Part shown: positions 17,230 to 25,896 of the stretch, piece after piece
Layout: the number at the start of each line of letters is the position of its first letter
Numbering within the stretch: the first letter of the stretch is position 1
From: Solirubrobacter deserti
Lineage (GTDB): Bacteria > Actinomycetota > Thermoleophilia > Solirubrobacterales > Solirubrobacteraceae
Assembly (NCBI RefSeq): GCF_003344625.1
Contig: NZ_QPKJ02000007.1
Span: 248,001-312,000, forward strand
Reading direction: 5' to 3'
DNA length: 64,000 bases
Made by a program: the position numbers and the translations under genes
The notes under the pieces: generated by a model
Database searches by the model: none
What the model was told of the DNA's origin: nothing
The model's input: only the letters and a program-made list of their open reading frames with translations

Positions 17230-17757
17230 TCAGGCCCGTCCGCTTTGGGCGGTCGCGAACGTGGCGCGTGCGGGCACTCCGGCCACGGTCTCCCCCGGTG
17301 CGACGTCACGCGTGACGACTGCGCCGGCGCCGATCAGCGCGCCCGCGCCGATCCGCACACCACCGAGGATCACAGCTCCCGTTCCGATGCTCGAACGGTC
17401 TTCGACGACGGTCGGCAACAGCTCCCAGTCCGCCTCCGTTTGCAGACTGCCAATCGCGGAGGTCGCCGCGGGACGCTTGTCGTTGACGAACATGACGCCG
17501 TGGCCGACGAACACCTCGTCGCCGATCGTGACGCCATCACAGATGAAGGTGTGACTCTGGATCTTGCAGCGCGCGCCGATCGACGCCCCGCGCTGGACCT
17601 CGACGAACGTGCCGATGCGGCTCTCGTCGCCGATCCGGCAGCCGTAGAGGTTCGTGAACGAGTACACCAGCACGCCTGCTCCGAACTCGACGTCGCGGAG
17701 CAGGCGGTAGGGCGCCTCGTTGGCCGGGGCGGACCCAGCCGGCAGCGAGGCGGTCAC
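17230..17757 (-). CDS. Left-handed beta-helix N-acetyltransferase (WbpD-like)
   Basis: The ~175-residue protein is built of hexapeptide repeats (for example IGDESRIG, IGARCKIQ, IGDEVFVG, IGTGAVILGG, IGAGALIGAG). These form the trimeric left-handed beta-helix of acetyl-CoA-dependent sugar acetyltransferases. The family signature HGVMFVNDKRP is present. I place the start at the GTG at 17757, two bases past the preceding stop, because the longer open frame upstream lacks hexapeptides and overlaps the LuxR gene. It would acetylate the 3-amino group made by the neighbouring aminotransferase. A 60-base gap separates it from that gene. Confidence 0.85.
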   Translation of the reverse strand: MTASLPAGSAPANEAPYRLLRDVEFGAGVLVYSFTNLYGCRIGDESRIGTFVEVQRGASIGARCKIQSHTFICDGVTIGDEVFVGHGVMFVNDKRPAATSAIGSLQTEADWELLPTVVEDRSSIGTGAVILGGVRIGAGALIGAGAVVTRDVAPGETVAGVPARATFATAQSGRA

Positions 17758-17759
17758 GG

Positions 17760-18386
17760 TCAGGAAGCGAGGCGCTCCGGCGCGGTGAGGTTGTGCACGT
17801 GCGCGTAGCGGCTGGCCTCGGTGCGGTTGGCCACGCCGAGCTTGCGGTAGGTGTTCGACAGGTGGAACTTGACGGTCTGCTCGGTCACCCACAGCTGGCG
17901 GGCGATGCGGCTGTTGGTGTGGCCCTCCGCGACGAGCTGGAGGATCTCGAGCTCACGGTCGGTGAGCGGGCAGTCGGTCTCGGCGACCGTCGCCGCGCGC
18001 GGCTCGTAGCGGTGCACGACGTTGTTGAGCGAGATCTCGCGCAGTAGCGTGCCCAGCGACACCGGGTGCACGTTCTTGGACACGACGGCGTTCGCGCCGG
18101 CCGCGAACGCGGCGTCGAGCGAATCCGAATCCATCCGCAGGGTGAGCATGAGGGAGGTGGCATCCGGCGCCAGCGCCTTGATCTCCTTCAGGCGCGACAT
18201 CGCAGATTCGATCTCCTGCATGTCGTCCACCAGGACGACGTCGGGCTTGAGCTCCGCGAGCGCCTCGGCGATCGAGTTGCGTCCGTCGAAGAAACCGACG
18301 ACTTGGAAGCCGGCCGTCTGGCGCAGCGCCATCCGGATGGCCTGAACGACGAACGAATGGTCCGCCACGATCATCAGACGCTTCAT
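17760..18386 (-). CDS. NarL/LuxR-family response regulator inside the polysaccharide operon
   Basis: The 208-residue protein has a receiver domain (residues 1-120) and a LuxR-type helix-turn-helix (LTDRELEILQLVAEGHTNSRIARQL onward, residues ~140-200). In the receiver the phosphorylatable Asp is in VVLVDDMQ and the Lys in VVSKNV. The usual acidic pair near residue 8 reads ADHS, so one acid is missing. It overlaps the dehydrogenase stop by four bases and precedes the acetyltransferase, so it is cotranscribed with glycan genes. It probably controls this operon or related surface functions. No histidine kinase is nearby. Confidence 0.85.
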   Translation of the reverse strand: MKRLMIVADHSFVVQAIRMALRQTAGFQVVGFFDGRNSIAEALAELKPDVVLVDDMQEIESAMSRLKEIKALAPDATSLMLTLRMDSDSLDAAFAAGANAVVSKNVHPVSLGTLLREISLNNVVHRYEPRAATVAETDCPLTDRELEILQLVAEGHTNSRIARQLWVTEQTVKFHLSNTYRKLGVANRTEASRYAHVHNLTAPERLAS

Positions 18387-19684
18387 GCCGCCACCTCCGT
18401 GGGCTCGATGTCGGCGTCCCGCTGAGGCAGGACGGCCATGTTCATGGGCGGCCTCGCTGCCGCCCGCGTGGTGCGGGTGACCCCGCGATAGTCGACCGTC
18501 GGCACCTTCGCCGCGACGGCCATGTGATCGATGCCCGGGTGAGCGGTGACAATCAGCGCGATGTCAGCGCCGTCGAGCGTGTCCTCGAGGGACGTGTTGG
18601 TGAGGCCGAACTTCGCCAACTCGGGGACGAACTCGTCGTGGTAGACGACGTTGCCGCCGAGCGACTGCAGGCGCTCGATGATCTTCAGCGCCGGCGACTC
18701 GCGCGTGTCGCCGACGGCCGGCTTATACGCGACGCCGAGGATCGCGATCTTGGAGCCCTTGACGGCCTTGCCGAGGTCGTTGAGCTTGCGCTCGGCGCGT
18801 TCGACGCAGACGTACGGCATGTTTTGGTTGACCTTGCCGGCGAGCTCGATGAACTCGGTCGAGAAGTCGTACTCACGCGCCTTCCAGGACAGATAGAACG
18901 GGTCCACGGGGAGGCAGTGGCCGCCCATGCCGGGGCCCGGCTCGAAGCGCATGTAGCCGAACGGCTTGGTCGCGGCCGCGTCGATGACCTCGTAGATGTC
19001 GACGCCCATGCGCTCGGCCAGCATTCCGAGCTCGTTGACGAGCGCGATGTTCACGCTGCGGAAGATGTTCTCGAGCAGCTTCGCCATCTCGGCCACCTCA
19101 GGGGTGGTCACGGGAACGATGGACTCGCAGACCTTGCCGTACAGGCCTTCGGCCTTCGCGGCGCACGCGGGCGTGAGGCCGCCGATGATCTTCGGCGTGT
19201 TCTCCAGGCTGAACGTCTCGTTGCCCGGATCGACGCGCTCGGGCGAGAAGGCGAGGTGGAAGTCGACGCCGGCCTGCAGGCCCGTTTCCTCCAGGATCGG
19301 CAGCAAGCGCTCACGCGTGGTGCCCGGGTACGTCGTGGACTCGAGGACGACGAGCTGGCCGGCCTGCAGCACGTCCGAGACGGACTGGGCGGCGGCGAGC
19401 AGCGGGCCGAGATCCGGCTCGCGGTTCGCGGTCAGCGGGGTCGGGACGGCGATGATGATCGCGTCGGCGAGCGCCAGGCGCGAGGTGCGCGTGGTGGCCT
19501 CCAGCTGCGGGCGGACGGCGGCGAGCTGCTCCGACGGGATGTCCTCGATATAGGACTCTCCGCGCCGGATCGAGGCGACCTTGGCCACGCTCGTGTCGAT
19601 GCCGATCACTCGCTCGCCGGCCTCGGCGAACGCGACGGCCAGTGGAAGGCCGACGTAGCCGAGCCCAACGATGCCGATGGTCAT
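18383..19684 (-). CDS. wbpA: UDP-N-acetylglucosamine 6-dehydrogenase (WbpA-like)
   Basis: A 433-residue NAD-dependent nucleotide-sugar dehydrogenase that oxidises C6 of UDP-GlcNAc (or a close relative) to the uronic acid. The N-terminal Rossmann motif IGIVGLGYVGLPLA is at residues 3-16. VVLESTTYPGTT is followed by a catalytic segment with the Cys nucleophile in MGGHCLPVDPFYL, the form typical of the WbpA group rather than of UDP-glucose dehydrogenases. AILGVAYKP marks the C-terminal domain. I chose the ATG at 19684 because AAGGAGGA sits six bases upstream; an upstream in-frame ATG at 19708 has no such site. It supplies substrate to the acetyltransferase/aminotransferase pair in the operon. 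Confidence 0.92.
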   Translation of the reverse strand: MTIGIVGLGYVGLPLAVAFAEAGERVIGIDTSVAKVASIRRGESYIEDIPSEQLAAVRPQLEATTRTSRLALADAIIIAVPTPLTANREPDLGPLLAAAQSVSDVLQAGQLVVLESTTYPGTTRERLLPILEETGLQAGVDFHLAFSPERVDPGNETFSLENTPKIIGGLTPACAAKAEGLYGKVCESIVPVTTPEVAEMAKLLENIFRSVNIALVNELGMLAERMGVDIYEVIDAAATKPFGYMRFEPGPGMGGHCLPVDPFYLSWKAREYDFSTEFIELAGKVNQNMPYVCVERAERKLNDLGKAVKGSKIAILGVAYKPAVGDTRESPALKIIERLQSLGGNVVYHDEFVPELAKFGLTNTSLEDTLDGADIALIVTAHPGIDHMAVAAKVPTVDYRGVTRTTRAAARPPMNMAVLPQRDADIEPTEVAA

Positions 19685-19704
19685 GCTTCCTCCTTGACGG
19701 TGAC

Positions 19705-19995
19705 TCATGCAATTCCCTCAGTGGACGCTGCGTCCGGGCCCAGGCGATCGCGCAGCCCGGTCATCAGGCCGGCGATCTGCTCGCCTGCCGACTCGCGGAG
19801 CTCGTGGAAGAGCCGGGCGGTCTCCGCATGGCCGTCCTGCGTCGCCTCGAACTCGAACACGCGGTAGCGTGCGCGAAGTTCAAGGTTCAGGGTCAGCGCG
19901 CGGAGCAGGTTCTGGAGCGTCTGATCGACGTCGTCCGCTTCGCGCAGGCCAGCCAGGCTTGACCGCGTTCCGTGTTCGCCTTGCCACTTGGACAC
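19705..19995 (-). CDS. Small helical protein of unknown function
   Basis: This 96-residue protein starts with GTG at 19995 and is the first gene of the minus-strand polysaccharide operon. It is predicted largely helical. The segment FEATQDGHAETARLFHEL has the look of a degenerate ferritin/rubrerythrin-type helix pair, but the metal ligands are incomplete, so no function is assigned. Its stop lies 21 bases before the start of the UDP-GlcNAc dehydrogenase gene. Confidence 0.6.
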   Translation of the reverse strand: MSKWQGEHGTRSSLAGLREADDVDQTLQNLLRALTLNLELRARYRVFEFEATQDGHAETARLFHELRESAGEQIAGLMTGLRDRLGPDAASTEGIA

Positions 19996-20060
19996 GGGAA
20001 CAGCCTCGCGGCTAGACCTAGGTCGTGGAAGGTGGTCTTCACCTGACCAGGTCGGGCTCG

Positions 20061-20136
20061 TTTCTGCCGACCGTGGGGGACTTCAATACCCCACTAAACG
20101 GATATCCGACCCCCCGCGGGCAGAAAAATCCCCCAC
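20061..20136. promoter_or_regulatory. Interleaved inverted repeats in a divergent intergenic region
   Basis: The 195-base gap between two divergent genes holds TTTCTGCC (20061-20068) matched by GGCAGAAA (20119-20126), and GTGGGGGA (20073-20080) matched by TCCCCCAC (20129-20136). Both are perfect 8-base complements, arranged in crossed order. They may be paired sites for a regulator of one or both flanking operons. Confidence 0.4.
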
Positions 20137-20190
20137 AGCGGCCGATGACCTACGTACCATGCGGCTTGCACGGACCCGGAGGCTCCGCCA

Positions 20191-20880
20191 GTGATTGACA
20201 AGGACGACAACCCACAAGAGACGGTGCTGCGGACGATCATCGCGGATGACGATCCGCTGGTGCGTCGTCTCATCCGGGACACGCTGCAGCGCGCCGACGT
20301 CACCGTCATCGCGGAGGCGTCCACCGGCCGCGAGGCCGTCGAGCTCGCGCTCTTCTACCGCCCGGACGTCGTCGTGATGGACTACATGATGCCCGAGATG
20401 GACGGCATCGAGGCCACACGCCGGATCTATGAGCAGGACCCGTCGATCCGCATCGTGCTGCTCACGGGTGCAGGCGACGAGGAGCTCGGCCTGCGCGGGC
20501 TGCGCGCCGGCGCGTCGGGCTATCTGTCCAAGGAGGTCGAGCTCGAGGCGCTCCCGCGCGCGCTGCGCGGCGCGCTCGACGGTGAGGCCGCGATCTCGCG
20601 CCAGCTCGCGATGAAGCTGATCGAGCGCTATCGCGCCTCACCGACCGGCGGCGCCGGCCTGCGTCCGGTCCGCTCGCGGCTGACCGACCGCGAGTGGGAG
20701 GTACTGGACCTGCTCTCGACGGGCGCGACGACCGACCAGATCGCCAAGCAGCTCGTGCTGTCGAGCGAGACGGTCCGTTCGCACCTGAAGAACCTGTACC
20801 GCAAGCTCGAGGTCAACTCGCGCGAAGAAGCGGTGCGGGCGGCGTCGAAGCTGCGCAGCATCTCCGGGCTGCCCGCTTAG
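20191..20880 (+). CDS. NarL/LuxR-family response regulator (orphan)
   Basis: The 229-residue regulator has a canonical receiver: acidic cluster IIADDDP, phospho-acceptor Asp in VVMDYMMPEMDG, Thr in VLLTG and Lys in YLSKE. The LuxR HTH follows (LTDREWEVLDLLSTG through SHLKNLYRKLEV, residues ~155-215). The GTG start has GGAGG about nine bases upstream. It is transcribed away from the polysaccharide operon across a region with paired inverted repeats, so it may regulate that operon. No sensor kinase is adjacent. Its DNA-binding domain resembles that of the regulator at 17760. Confidence 0.9.
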   Translation: MIDKDDNPQETVLRTIIADDDPLVRRLIRDTLQRADVTVIAEASTGREAVELALFYRPDVVVMDYMMPEMDGIEATRRIYEQDPSIRIVLLTGAGDEELGLRGLRAGASGYLSKEVELEALPRALRGALDGEAAISRQLAMKLIERYRASPTGGAGLRPVRSRLTDREWEVLDLLSTGATTDQIAKQLVLSSETVRSHLKNLYRKLEVNSREEAVRAASKLRSISGLPA

Positions 20881-20901
20881 CTGCCCGCTTTGCGTCCTCG
20901 C

Positions 20902-20919
20902 GCCGGATAACTTTCCGGC
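20902..20919 (+). terminator. Short hairpin between regulator gene and nnr
   Basis: GCCGGA-taactt-TCCGGC forms a 6-bp stem 21 bases after the response-regulator stop and 3 bases before the nnr ATG. It could terminate the regulator transcript or mask nnr initiation. There is no U-tract and nnr has no visible ribosome site. Confidence 0.4.
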
Positions 20920-20922
20920 CCG

Positions 20923-22443
20923 ATGACTGCGCTCCCCCGATGGATGGAGCCCCTGCTCGAGGCGGGGGAGATGCGTGAGCTGGATCGCTGGGCGATCAGC
21001 GAGAAGAAGGTGCCGGTCGAGCAGCTCATGGAGCGCGCCGGCGAAGGGCTGGCGGGCGTGATCGCGCGGCGCGCACCCGCGGGCCGGATCGCGATCGTCT
21101 GCGGCAAGGGCAACAACGGCGGGGACGGGATCGTCGCCGCCCGGCTGCTGCGCGCGGCCGGGCGCGAGGTCGAGGTCCACGCCGTGTGGCCGCCCGAGTG
21201 GATGGGCGAGGACGCCCAGGCGCAGATCAAGAAGCTCCCCGGGGCGGGCCCGATCCCGTTCGAGGCGGGGCGGCTGAACAAGGCGCACGTGATCGTCGAC
21301 GCGCTGCTCGGGACGGGGTCGTCTGGGGTGCCGCGCGAGCCGGCCGCGCGCGTGATCGAGGAGATGGAGGCGGCGCGGGCGCCGGTCATCGCGGCCGACA
21401 TCCCCTCGGGCGTGGACGCAACCACCGGCGAGGTGGCGGGCCCGGCGGTGCACTGCGTGGCGACGGTCGCGTTCCACCGGCCCAAGCTCGGCGTCTGGGT
21501 GCGGCCGGGGAAGGCCTACGCGGGCGATGTGGAGGTCGTGGAGATCGGCATCCCGCGCGGCGGCCCGGCGCGGCCGGACGCGGGGCTGATCGGCGCGGGC
21601 GTCCTGCGCGACATGCCGCGGCGCACGTCCGAGTCGACCAAGTTCTCCTCCGGCAACGTCTTCATCGTCGGCGGCTCGCGCGGGCTGACGGGCGCGCCGT
21701 CCATGAGCGCACTGGCCGCGATGCGCGCCGGCGCAGGCTATGTGACGGTCGGCGCGCCGGCCAGTCTCGAGCTCAGCTTCACGGTGAGACTGTTGGAGGC
21801 GATGATGGTCGGGCTGCCCGAGGACGGGGACGGGCACCTGGACGTCTCGGGCGAGGAGCAGGTGCTCAAGGCGATCGGCCGCGCGGACGCCGTGGTGCTG
21901 GGTCCGGGCCTGTCGAAGGCCCCGGACGCGCAGGCGCTCGCGCGCGCGGTGATCCCGCGCATCGACGTGCCGCTCGTGATCGACGCGGACGGCCTGAACG
22001 CGCTGGTCGGCAGCGTCGAGGAGATCCTGCCCCAGCGGCGCTGGCCGACCGTGCTCACGCCGCACGCTGGGGAGCTGGCGCGGCTGCTGGACACGACGTC
22101 GGAGGACGTGGAGCGCTCGCGGCTGCGTCACGCGCGCGAGGCGGCGGCAATCACGCACGCGTTCGTGGTGCTCAAGGGCGACGACACGCTGATCGCCGAC
22201 CCGTCCGGCCGTGTGGCGATCTCGCGTGGGCGCGCGCCGGGGCTGGCGACGGCCGGGACCGGCGACGTGCTGGCGGGCGTGATCGGCGCGATGCTGGCCA
22301 AGGGGATGCCGACGGCGCAGGCCGCGTGCGCCGGCGTCTACGCGCACGTGCGCGCGGGGCAGATCGCCGCGGCGCCGCATGGGCCGGACGGTGTGATCGC
22401 CTCGGACGTCATCGCTGCGCTGCCCGCGGCGCTCAGCGCCTAA
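20923..22443 (+). CDS. nnr: Bifunctional NAD(P)HX epimerase / ADP-dependent dehydratase
   Basis: The 506-residue enzyme repairs hydrated NAD(P)H. The N-terminal YjeF_N epimerase domain (residues ~1-205) shows VCGKGNNGGDGIVAARLL, VDALLGTGSSG and ADIPSGVDATTG. The C-terminal YjeF_C/carbohydrate-kinase-like dehydratase domain (~225-500) shows GSRGLTGAPSMSALAAMRAGAG, VIDADGLNAL, LTPHAGE, KGDDTLIADP and TAGTGDVLAG. Full length matches the family. It heads a run nnr-CBS-alr-cca-GNAT, an arrangement that keeps nnr next to alr as in many actinobacteria. Confidence 0.95.
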   Translation: MTALPRWMEPLLEAGEMRELDRWAISEKKVPVEQLMERAGEGLAGVIARRAPAGRIAIVCGKGNNGGDGIVAARLLRAAGREVEVHAVWPPEWMGEDAQAQIKKLPGAGPIPFEAGRLNKAHVIVDALLGTGSSGVPREPAARVIEEMEAARAPVIAADIPSGVDATTGEVAGPAVHCVATVAFHRPKLGVWVRPGKAYAGDVEVVEIGIPRGGPARPDAGLIGAGVLRDMPRRTSESTKFSSGNVFIVGGSRGLTGAPSMSALAAMRAGAGYVTVGAPASLELSFTVRLLEAMMVGLPEDGDGHLDVSGEEQVLKAIGRADAVVLGPGLSKAPDAQALARAVIPRIDVPLVIDADGLNALVGSVEEILPQRRWPTVLTPHAGELARLLDTTSEDVERSRLRHAREAAAITHAFVVLKGDDTLIADPSGRVAISRGRAPGLATAGTGDVLAGVIGAMLAKGMPTAQAACAGVYAHVRAGQIAAAPHGPDGVIASDVIAALPAALSA

Positions 22444-22458
22444 CCTCTCGCCGAGCAC

Positions 22459-22920
22459 ATGGCGCTGACGGTCCGCGACATCATGGAGACGAACGTCCCC
22501 TCGGTCTATCCCGACGACCCGATCGAGCAGGTCGTGCACACGCTGCGCGACCACGAGCTCCCGGGCGTCCCGGTGGTCAACGAGGGCGGGCGCTGCGTCG
22601 GGATCATCACCGAGTCCGACCTGGTGATGGTGGGCGAGACCGAGGACCTGCACCTCCCGCACTACATCGAGCTCTTCGGGGGCATCGTGTTCCTGGAGTC
22701 GACGAAGAAGTTCGAGGAGCGCCTGCGCAAGGCGATCGGGGCCAAGGCCGCCGACGTCATGACCGAGGATCCGATCACGATCGAGCCCGACGCGACGGTC
22801 GCCGAGGCCGGGCGGGTGATCGCGCGCCACAAGCACAACCGGCTGCCGGTCGTCGAGCACGGGCGCCTGATCGGCGTCGTCACGCGCATCGACGTCCTGG
22901 ACGCCCTGACGGCGGAGTGA
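22459..22920 (+). CDS. CBS-domain pair protein
   Basis: The 153-residue protein consists of two CBS motifs (residues ~5-60 and ~90-150). The first reads VRDIMETNVPSVYPDD with VVNEGGRCVGIITESDL; the second has ADVMTEDPITIEPDAT and LPVVEHGRLIGVVTRIDVL. Stand-alone CBS pairs bind adenine nucleotides or similar ligands and regulate partner proteins. It lies 15 bases after nnr and overlaps the alr start (GTGA). Its partner is not known. Confidence 0.9.
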   Translation: MALTVRDIMETNVPSVYPDDPIEQVVHTLRDHELPGVPVVNEGGRCVGIITESDLVMVGETEDLHLPHYIELFGGIVFLESTKKFEERLRKAIGAKAADVMTEDPITIEPDATVAEAGRVIARHKHNRLPVVEHGRLIGVVTRIDVLDALTAE

Positions 22921-23945
22921 GAGCGCTCGCGCGCATCTCGACGGGCGCGATCGAGCGCAACTGCGCGCGGCTCGCGACGCTCGGGCCGCTGTGCGCGGTG
23001 GTCAAGGCCAACGGCTACGGGCACGGGGCGGTCGAGGCGGCGCGCGCGGCCCAGCGCGGTGGCGCGGCGTGGCTCGCCGTGGCGACCGCGAACGAGGCGG
23101 CCGAGCTGCGGGCGGCGGGGATCTCCGGTCCGCTGCTGGTGATGGGCGCGCTCGCGCCGGACGAGCTGCGCACGGCGCTGCGCGCCGAGGCCGACGTGAT
23201 CGCGTGGCGGGAGGCGTTCGTCGCCGGGCTGCCCCCCTCCGCGCGCGTGCACGTGAAGCTGGACACCGGCATGGGGCGGCTGGGCACGCGGGACCCGGCG
23301 GAGGCCGAGCGCGTGGCGGCCGCCGCCGGCGACCGGCTCGTGGGGGTGATGACCCACTTCGCGACGGCCGACGACGATCCCGCGTTCATGCGTGAGCAGC
23401 TGGAACGGTTCGTGCCCTGGGCCGACCAGTTCGGCGTCATGCGCCACGCCGCCAACTCCGCGGGCGCGCTGGGGGAGCCGGAAGCGCGGCTGGACCTGCT
23501 GCGCTGCGGGATCGCGATCTACGGCATGGACCCGTTCCACCGCGACCCGGCCGACCACGGGCTCGAGCCGGCGCTCTCGCTCGTGAGCTACGTCGCCGCG
23601 GTCAAGCGCGCGCGGGCCGGCGACAGCGTGGGCTACGGGCGGCGCTTCATCGCAGAGCGTGACACGTGGGTCGGCACGATCCCGATCGGCTACGGCGACG
23701 GGTACCGGCGCGGGCTCACGGGCCGCGCCGAGGTGCTGGTCGGCGGGCGGCGGGTGCCGCTCGCGGGCACGGTCTCGATGGACAACATCACGGTCGACCT
23801 CGGCGAGGACCCGGTCGATCTCGGCACCGAGGCCGTGCTGATCGGCCAAGGCCTGCTCGCGGAGGAGCTCGCGTCCAAGCTGGGCACGATCAACTACGAG
23901 ATCACGTGCGGGCTGACGGCGCGCGTGCCGCGGACCTATGAGTGA
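22917..23945 (+). CDS. alr: Alanine racemase
   Basis: This PLP enzyme interconverts L- and D-alanine for peptidoglycan. The Schiff-base Lys30 is in AVVKANGYGHG, and the second-site Tyr lies in SVGYGRRF. Other family motifs are VKLDTGMGRLG, RCGIAIYGMDP, IPIGYGDGYRRGL and GTVSMDNITVDLG. The 342-residue protein starts at the GTG overlapping the CBS stop. The first helix before Lys30 is about nine residues shorter than in typical Alr proteins, but all catalytic segments are present. Confidence 0.95.
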   Translation: MRALARISTGAIERNCARLATLGPLCAVVKANGYGHGAVEAARAAQRGGAAWLAVATANEAAELRAAGISGPLLVMGALAPDELRTALRAEADVIAWREAFVAGLPPSARVHVKLDTGMGRLGTRDPAEAERVAAAAGDRLVGVMTHFATADDDPAFMREQLERFVPWADQFGVMRHAANSAGALGEPEARLDLLRCGIAIYGMDPFHRDPADHGLEPALSLVSYVAAVKRARAGDSVGYGRRFIAERDTWVGTIPIGYGDGYRRGLTGRAEVLVGGRRVPLAGTVSMDNITVDLGEDPVDLGTEAVLIGQGLLAEELASKLGTINYEITCGLTARVPRTYE

Positions 23946-25317
23946 GGCGCTCGAGATCGCGCGCGCCACGTTGGCCGGCGAGACGGCCTGGCTGGTCGGC
24001 GGCGCGGTCCGCGACCAGCTGCTCGGGCGCGACACCGACGACGTGGACCTCGCCCTTCCCGGGGACCCGAAGCGCTGCGCGAAGGCGATCGCGCGCGCGT
24101 CCGGCGGCACCGCGTTCCAGCTGAGCGGCGCGTTCGGCGCCTGGCGGGTGGTGGGGCCGGAGCACGCCTGGCACATCGATCTCGTGACGCTGCGCGACGA
24201 CGACATCGTCGCCGACCTTGCGGCGCGCGACTTCACCATCAACGCGATGGCCGAGCCGCTCGCGGGCGGCGAGCTCGTCGACCCGCACGGGGGCCGCGCC
24301 GACCTCGAGCGCCGGCTGGTGCGTATGGTGAGCGAGCGGGCGCTCGAGGAGGACCCGCTGCGCAGTCTGCGAGCGGTGCGGATCGCGGTCGAGCTCGGGC
24401 TGGAGATCGACCCGCCGACGGGCGCGGCCGCTGCCCGGCACGCCGCCGGCATCGCGGCGGTCGCCAACGAGCGCGTCTTCGGCGAGCTCAAGCGGGTGGT
24501 GAGCGCCGACGCCGTGCGCCGCGGGCTCGCGGCGATGGAGGCGTACGGGCTGACGCAGGTCGTGTTGCCGGAGCTGACGGCGCTGCACGGGATCGAGCAG
24601 AGCCGCTTCCACCATCTCGACGTCCACGACCACACCCTGGAGGTGCTGGACGCCGTCGCGCTGTTGCAGCGCGACCCGGCGGCGGCCGGCCTCGACGACG
24701 CGGTGCGGACGCTGCTCGCCGAGCCGCTGTCGGACGAGCTGACCCGTGGGGAGGCGCTGCGCTGGGCCGCCCTGCTGCACGACGCGGCCAAACCCGACAC
24801 GCGCGGCGAGTACCAGGGCCGGGTGACGTTCATGGGTCACGACGTCGCGGGCGCGCAGCTCGCGCGCGACGTGCTCGGGCGGCTGAAGTCCTCCCAGCGC
24901 CTGCGCGACTACGTCGCCGCGGTCACGCTCCACCACCTCGACGCCGGCTTCCTCGTGCACGAGCGGCCGCTGGACCGGCGGATCGTCTGGCGCTACCTGC
25001 GCGCCACGCAGCCCTACAGCGCCGACACGACCATCTTCACCGTGGCCGACCGGCTCGCCACGCGCGGCGACAACAGCGGGCCGGCGATCGAGGCGCACCT
25101 CGAGGTCGCGCGCGAGCTGCTGGCGGCGGCGCGCGAGGAGGACGCCGCCGGCCCGCCGAAGCCGTTGGTGCGCGGCGACGAGCTGATCAAGGAGGCCGGC
25201 GTACCCGCGGGCAAGCAGCTCGGGACGATCCTCGCCCAGCTGGAGGAGGATCGGTACGCGGGGGAGATCGTCACTCGCGAGGACGCGCTGGCCCGGGCCC
25301 GCGAGCTCGCGCGGTGA
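23938..25317 (+). CDS. CCA tRNA nucleotidyltransferase / poly(A) polymerase family with HD domain
   Basis: A 459-residue class-II nucleotidyltransferase. The head domain has LVGGAVRDQLLGR and the metal-binding TDDVDLAL (residues ~20-40), then RDFTINAMAEPL, and the neck domain EEDPLRSLRAVRIAVEL. A C-terminal HD phosphohydrolase domain carries HHLDVHDHTLEVLD and LLHDAAKP. This combination fits enzymes that add or repair the 3'-CCA of tRNA; poly(A) polymerase cannot be excluded from sequence alone. The start overlaps the alr stop by eight bases. Confidence 0.9.
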   Translation: MSEALEIARATLAGETAWLVGGAVRDQLLGRDTDDVDLALPGDPKRCAKAIARASGGTAFQLSGAFGAWRVVGPEHAWHIDLVTLRDDDIVADLAARDFTINAMAEPLAGGELVDPHGGRADLERRLVRMVSERALEEDPLRSLRAVRIAVELGLEIDPPTGAAAARHAAGIAAVANERVFGELKRVVSADAVRRGLAAMEAYGLTQVVLPELTALHGIEQSRFHHLDVHDHTLEVLDAVALLQRDPAAAGLDDAVRTLLAEPLSDELTRGEALRWAALLHDAAKPDTRGEYQGRVTFMGHDVAGAQLARDVLGRLKSSQRLRDYVAAVTLHHLDAGFLVHERPLDRRIVWRYLRATQPYSADTTIFTVADRLATRGDNSGPAIEAHLEVARELLAAAREEDAAGPPKPLVRGDELIKEAGVPAGKQLGTILAQLEEDRYAGEIVTREDALARARELAR

Positions 25318-25832
25318 AGATCGCGTTCGGCGGACACGGCGTCGAGGCCGAGCTCGCGCGGATCGTCAACGCCGCCTACGACAGCGGCGAGGCCGGCCTC
25401 TGGCGGCCGGGCTGGCGGCGGGTGAGCGCCGAGCGGATGCGCGAGCTCGTCGCGGCGGGTGAGATCGCGGTGGCCGGCGACCCGCCGGTCGGCTGCGTGC
25501 GCATCCAGCGCCTCGACGAGGACACCGCGATGTTCGGCATGCTGTCCGTCGACCCCGCCGCGCACGGAACCGGGCTGGGCAGGGCGCTGATCGCGTTCGC
25601 CGAGTCCGCGTACGACGTCTCTGAGATGGAGCTCGAGCTGCTGATCCCGCGCGGCGCGCCGCTCCCGAGCAAGGTCCGGTTGCACGACTGGTACTCCCGG
25701 CTCGGCTACCGGCAGGTCGGCCGACGGGACTTCGACGAGCCAGAGCTCGCGCGCCCCGCCGACCTCTGGGTCTACCGGAAGAACCTGCGCGCCGCCCCGG
25801 CGACGGACGCGCCTCCACGTGCGGACACGTAG
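25314..25832 (+). CDS. GNAT-family N-acetyltransferase
   Basis: The 172-residue protein has the GNAT core. MLSVDPAAHGTGLGRALIAFAE contains the acetyl-CoA-binding Q/R-x-x-G-x-G/A-type loop (AHGTGLGRAL), and VRLHDWYSRLGYRQVGRRDF is the typical C-terminal beta-bulge region. The substrate is unknown. Its GTG overlaps the cca stop (GTGA), making it the last gene of the nnr operon. A 64-base gap separates it from the convergent LacI gene. Confidence 0.85.
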   Translation: MKIAFGGHGVEAELARIVNAAYDSGEAGLWRPGWRRVSAERMRELVAAGEIAVAGDPPVGCVRIQRLDEDTAMFGMLSVDPAAHGTGLGRALIAFAESAYDVSEMELELLIPRGAPLPSKVRLHDWYSRLGYRQVGRRDFDEPELARPADLWVYRKNLRAAPATDAPPRADT

Positions 25833-25896
25833 ATGGAGAGGAGCAGGGCGGAGACGCCCAGCTCCCGTGGGTTGGAGGGGACCATGTTCATCAGGG

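Noticed and set aside
20638..24833. Minus-strand open frames of >700 codons opposite nnr, alr and cca
   Set aside because: The plus-strand genes carry all catalytic motifs; the antisense frames are low-complexity Arg/His/Asp-rich.
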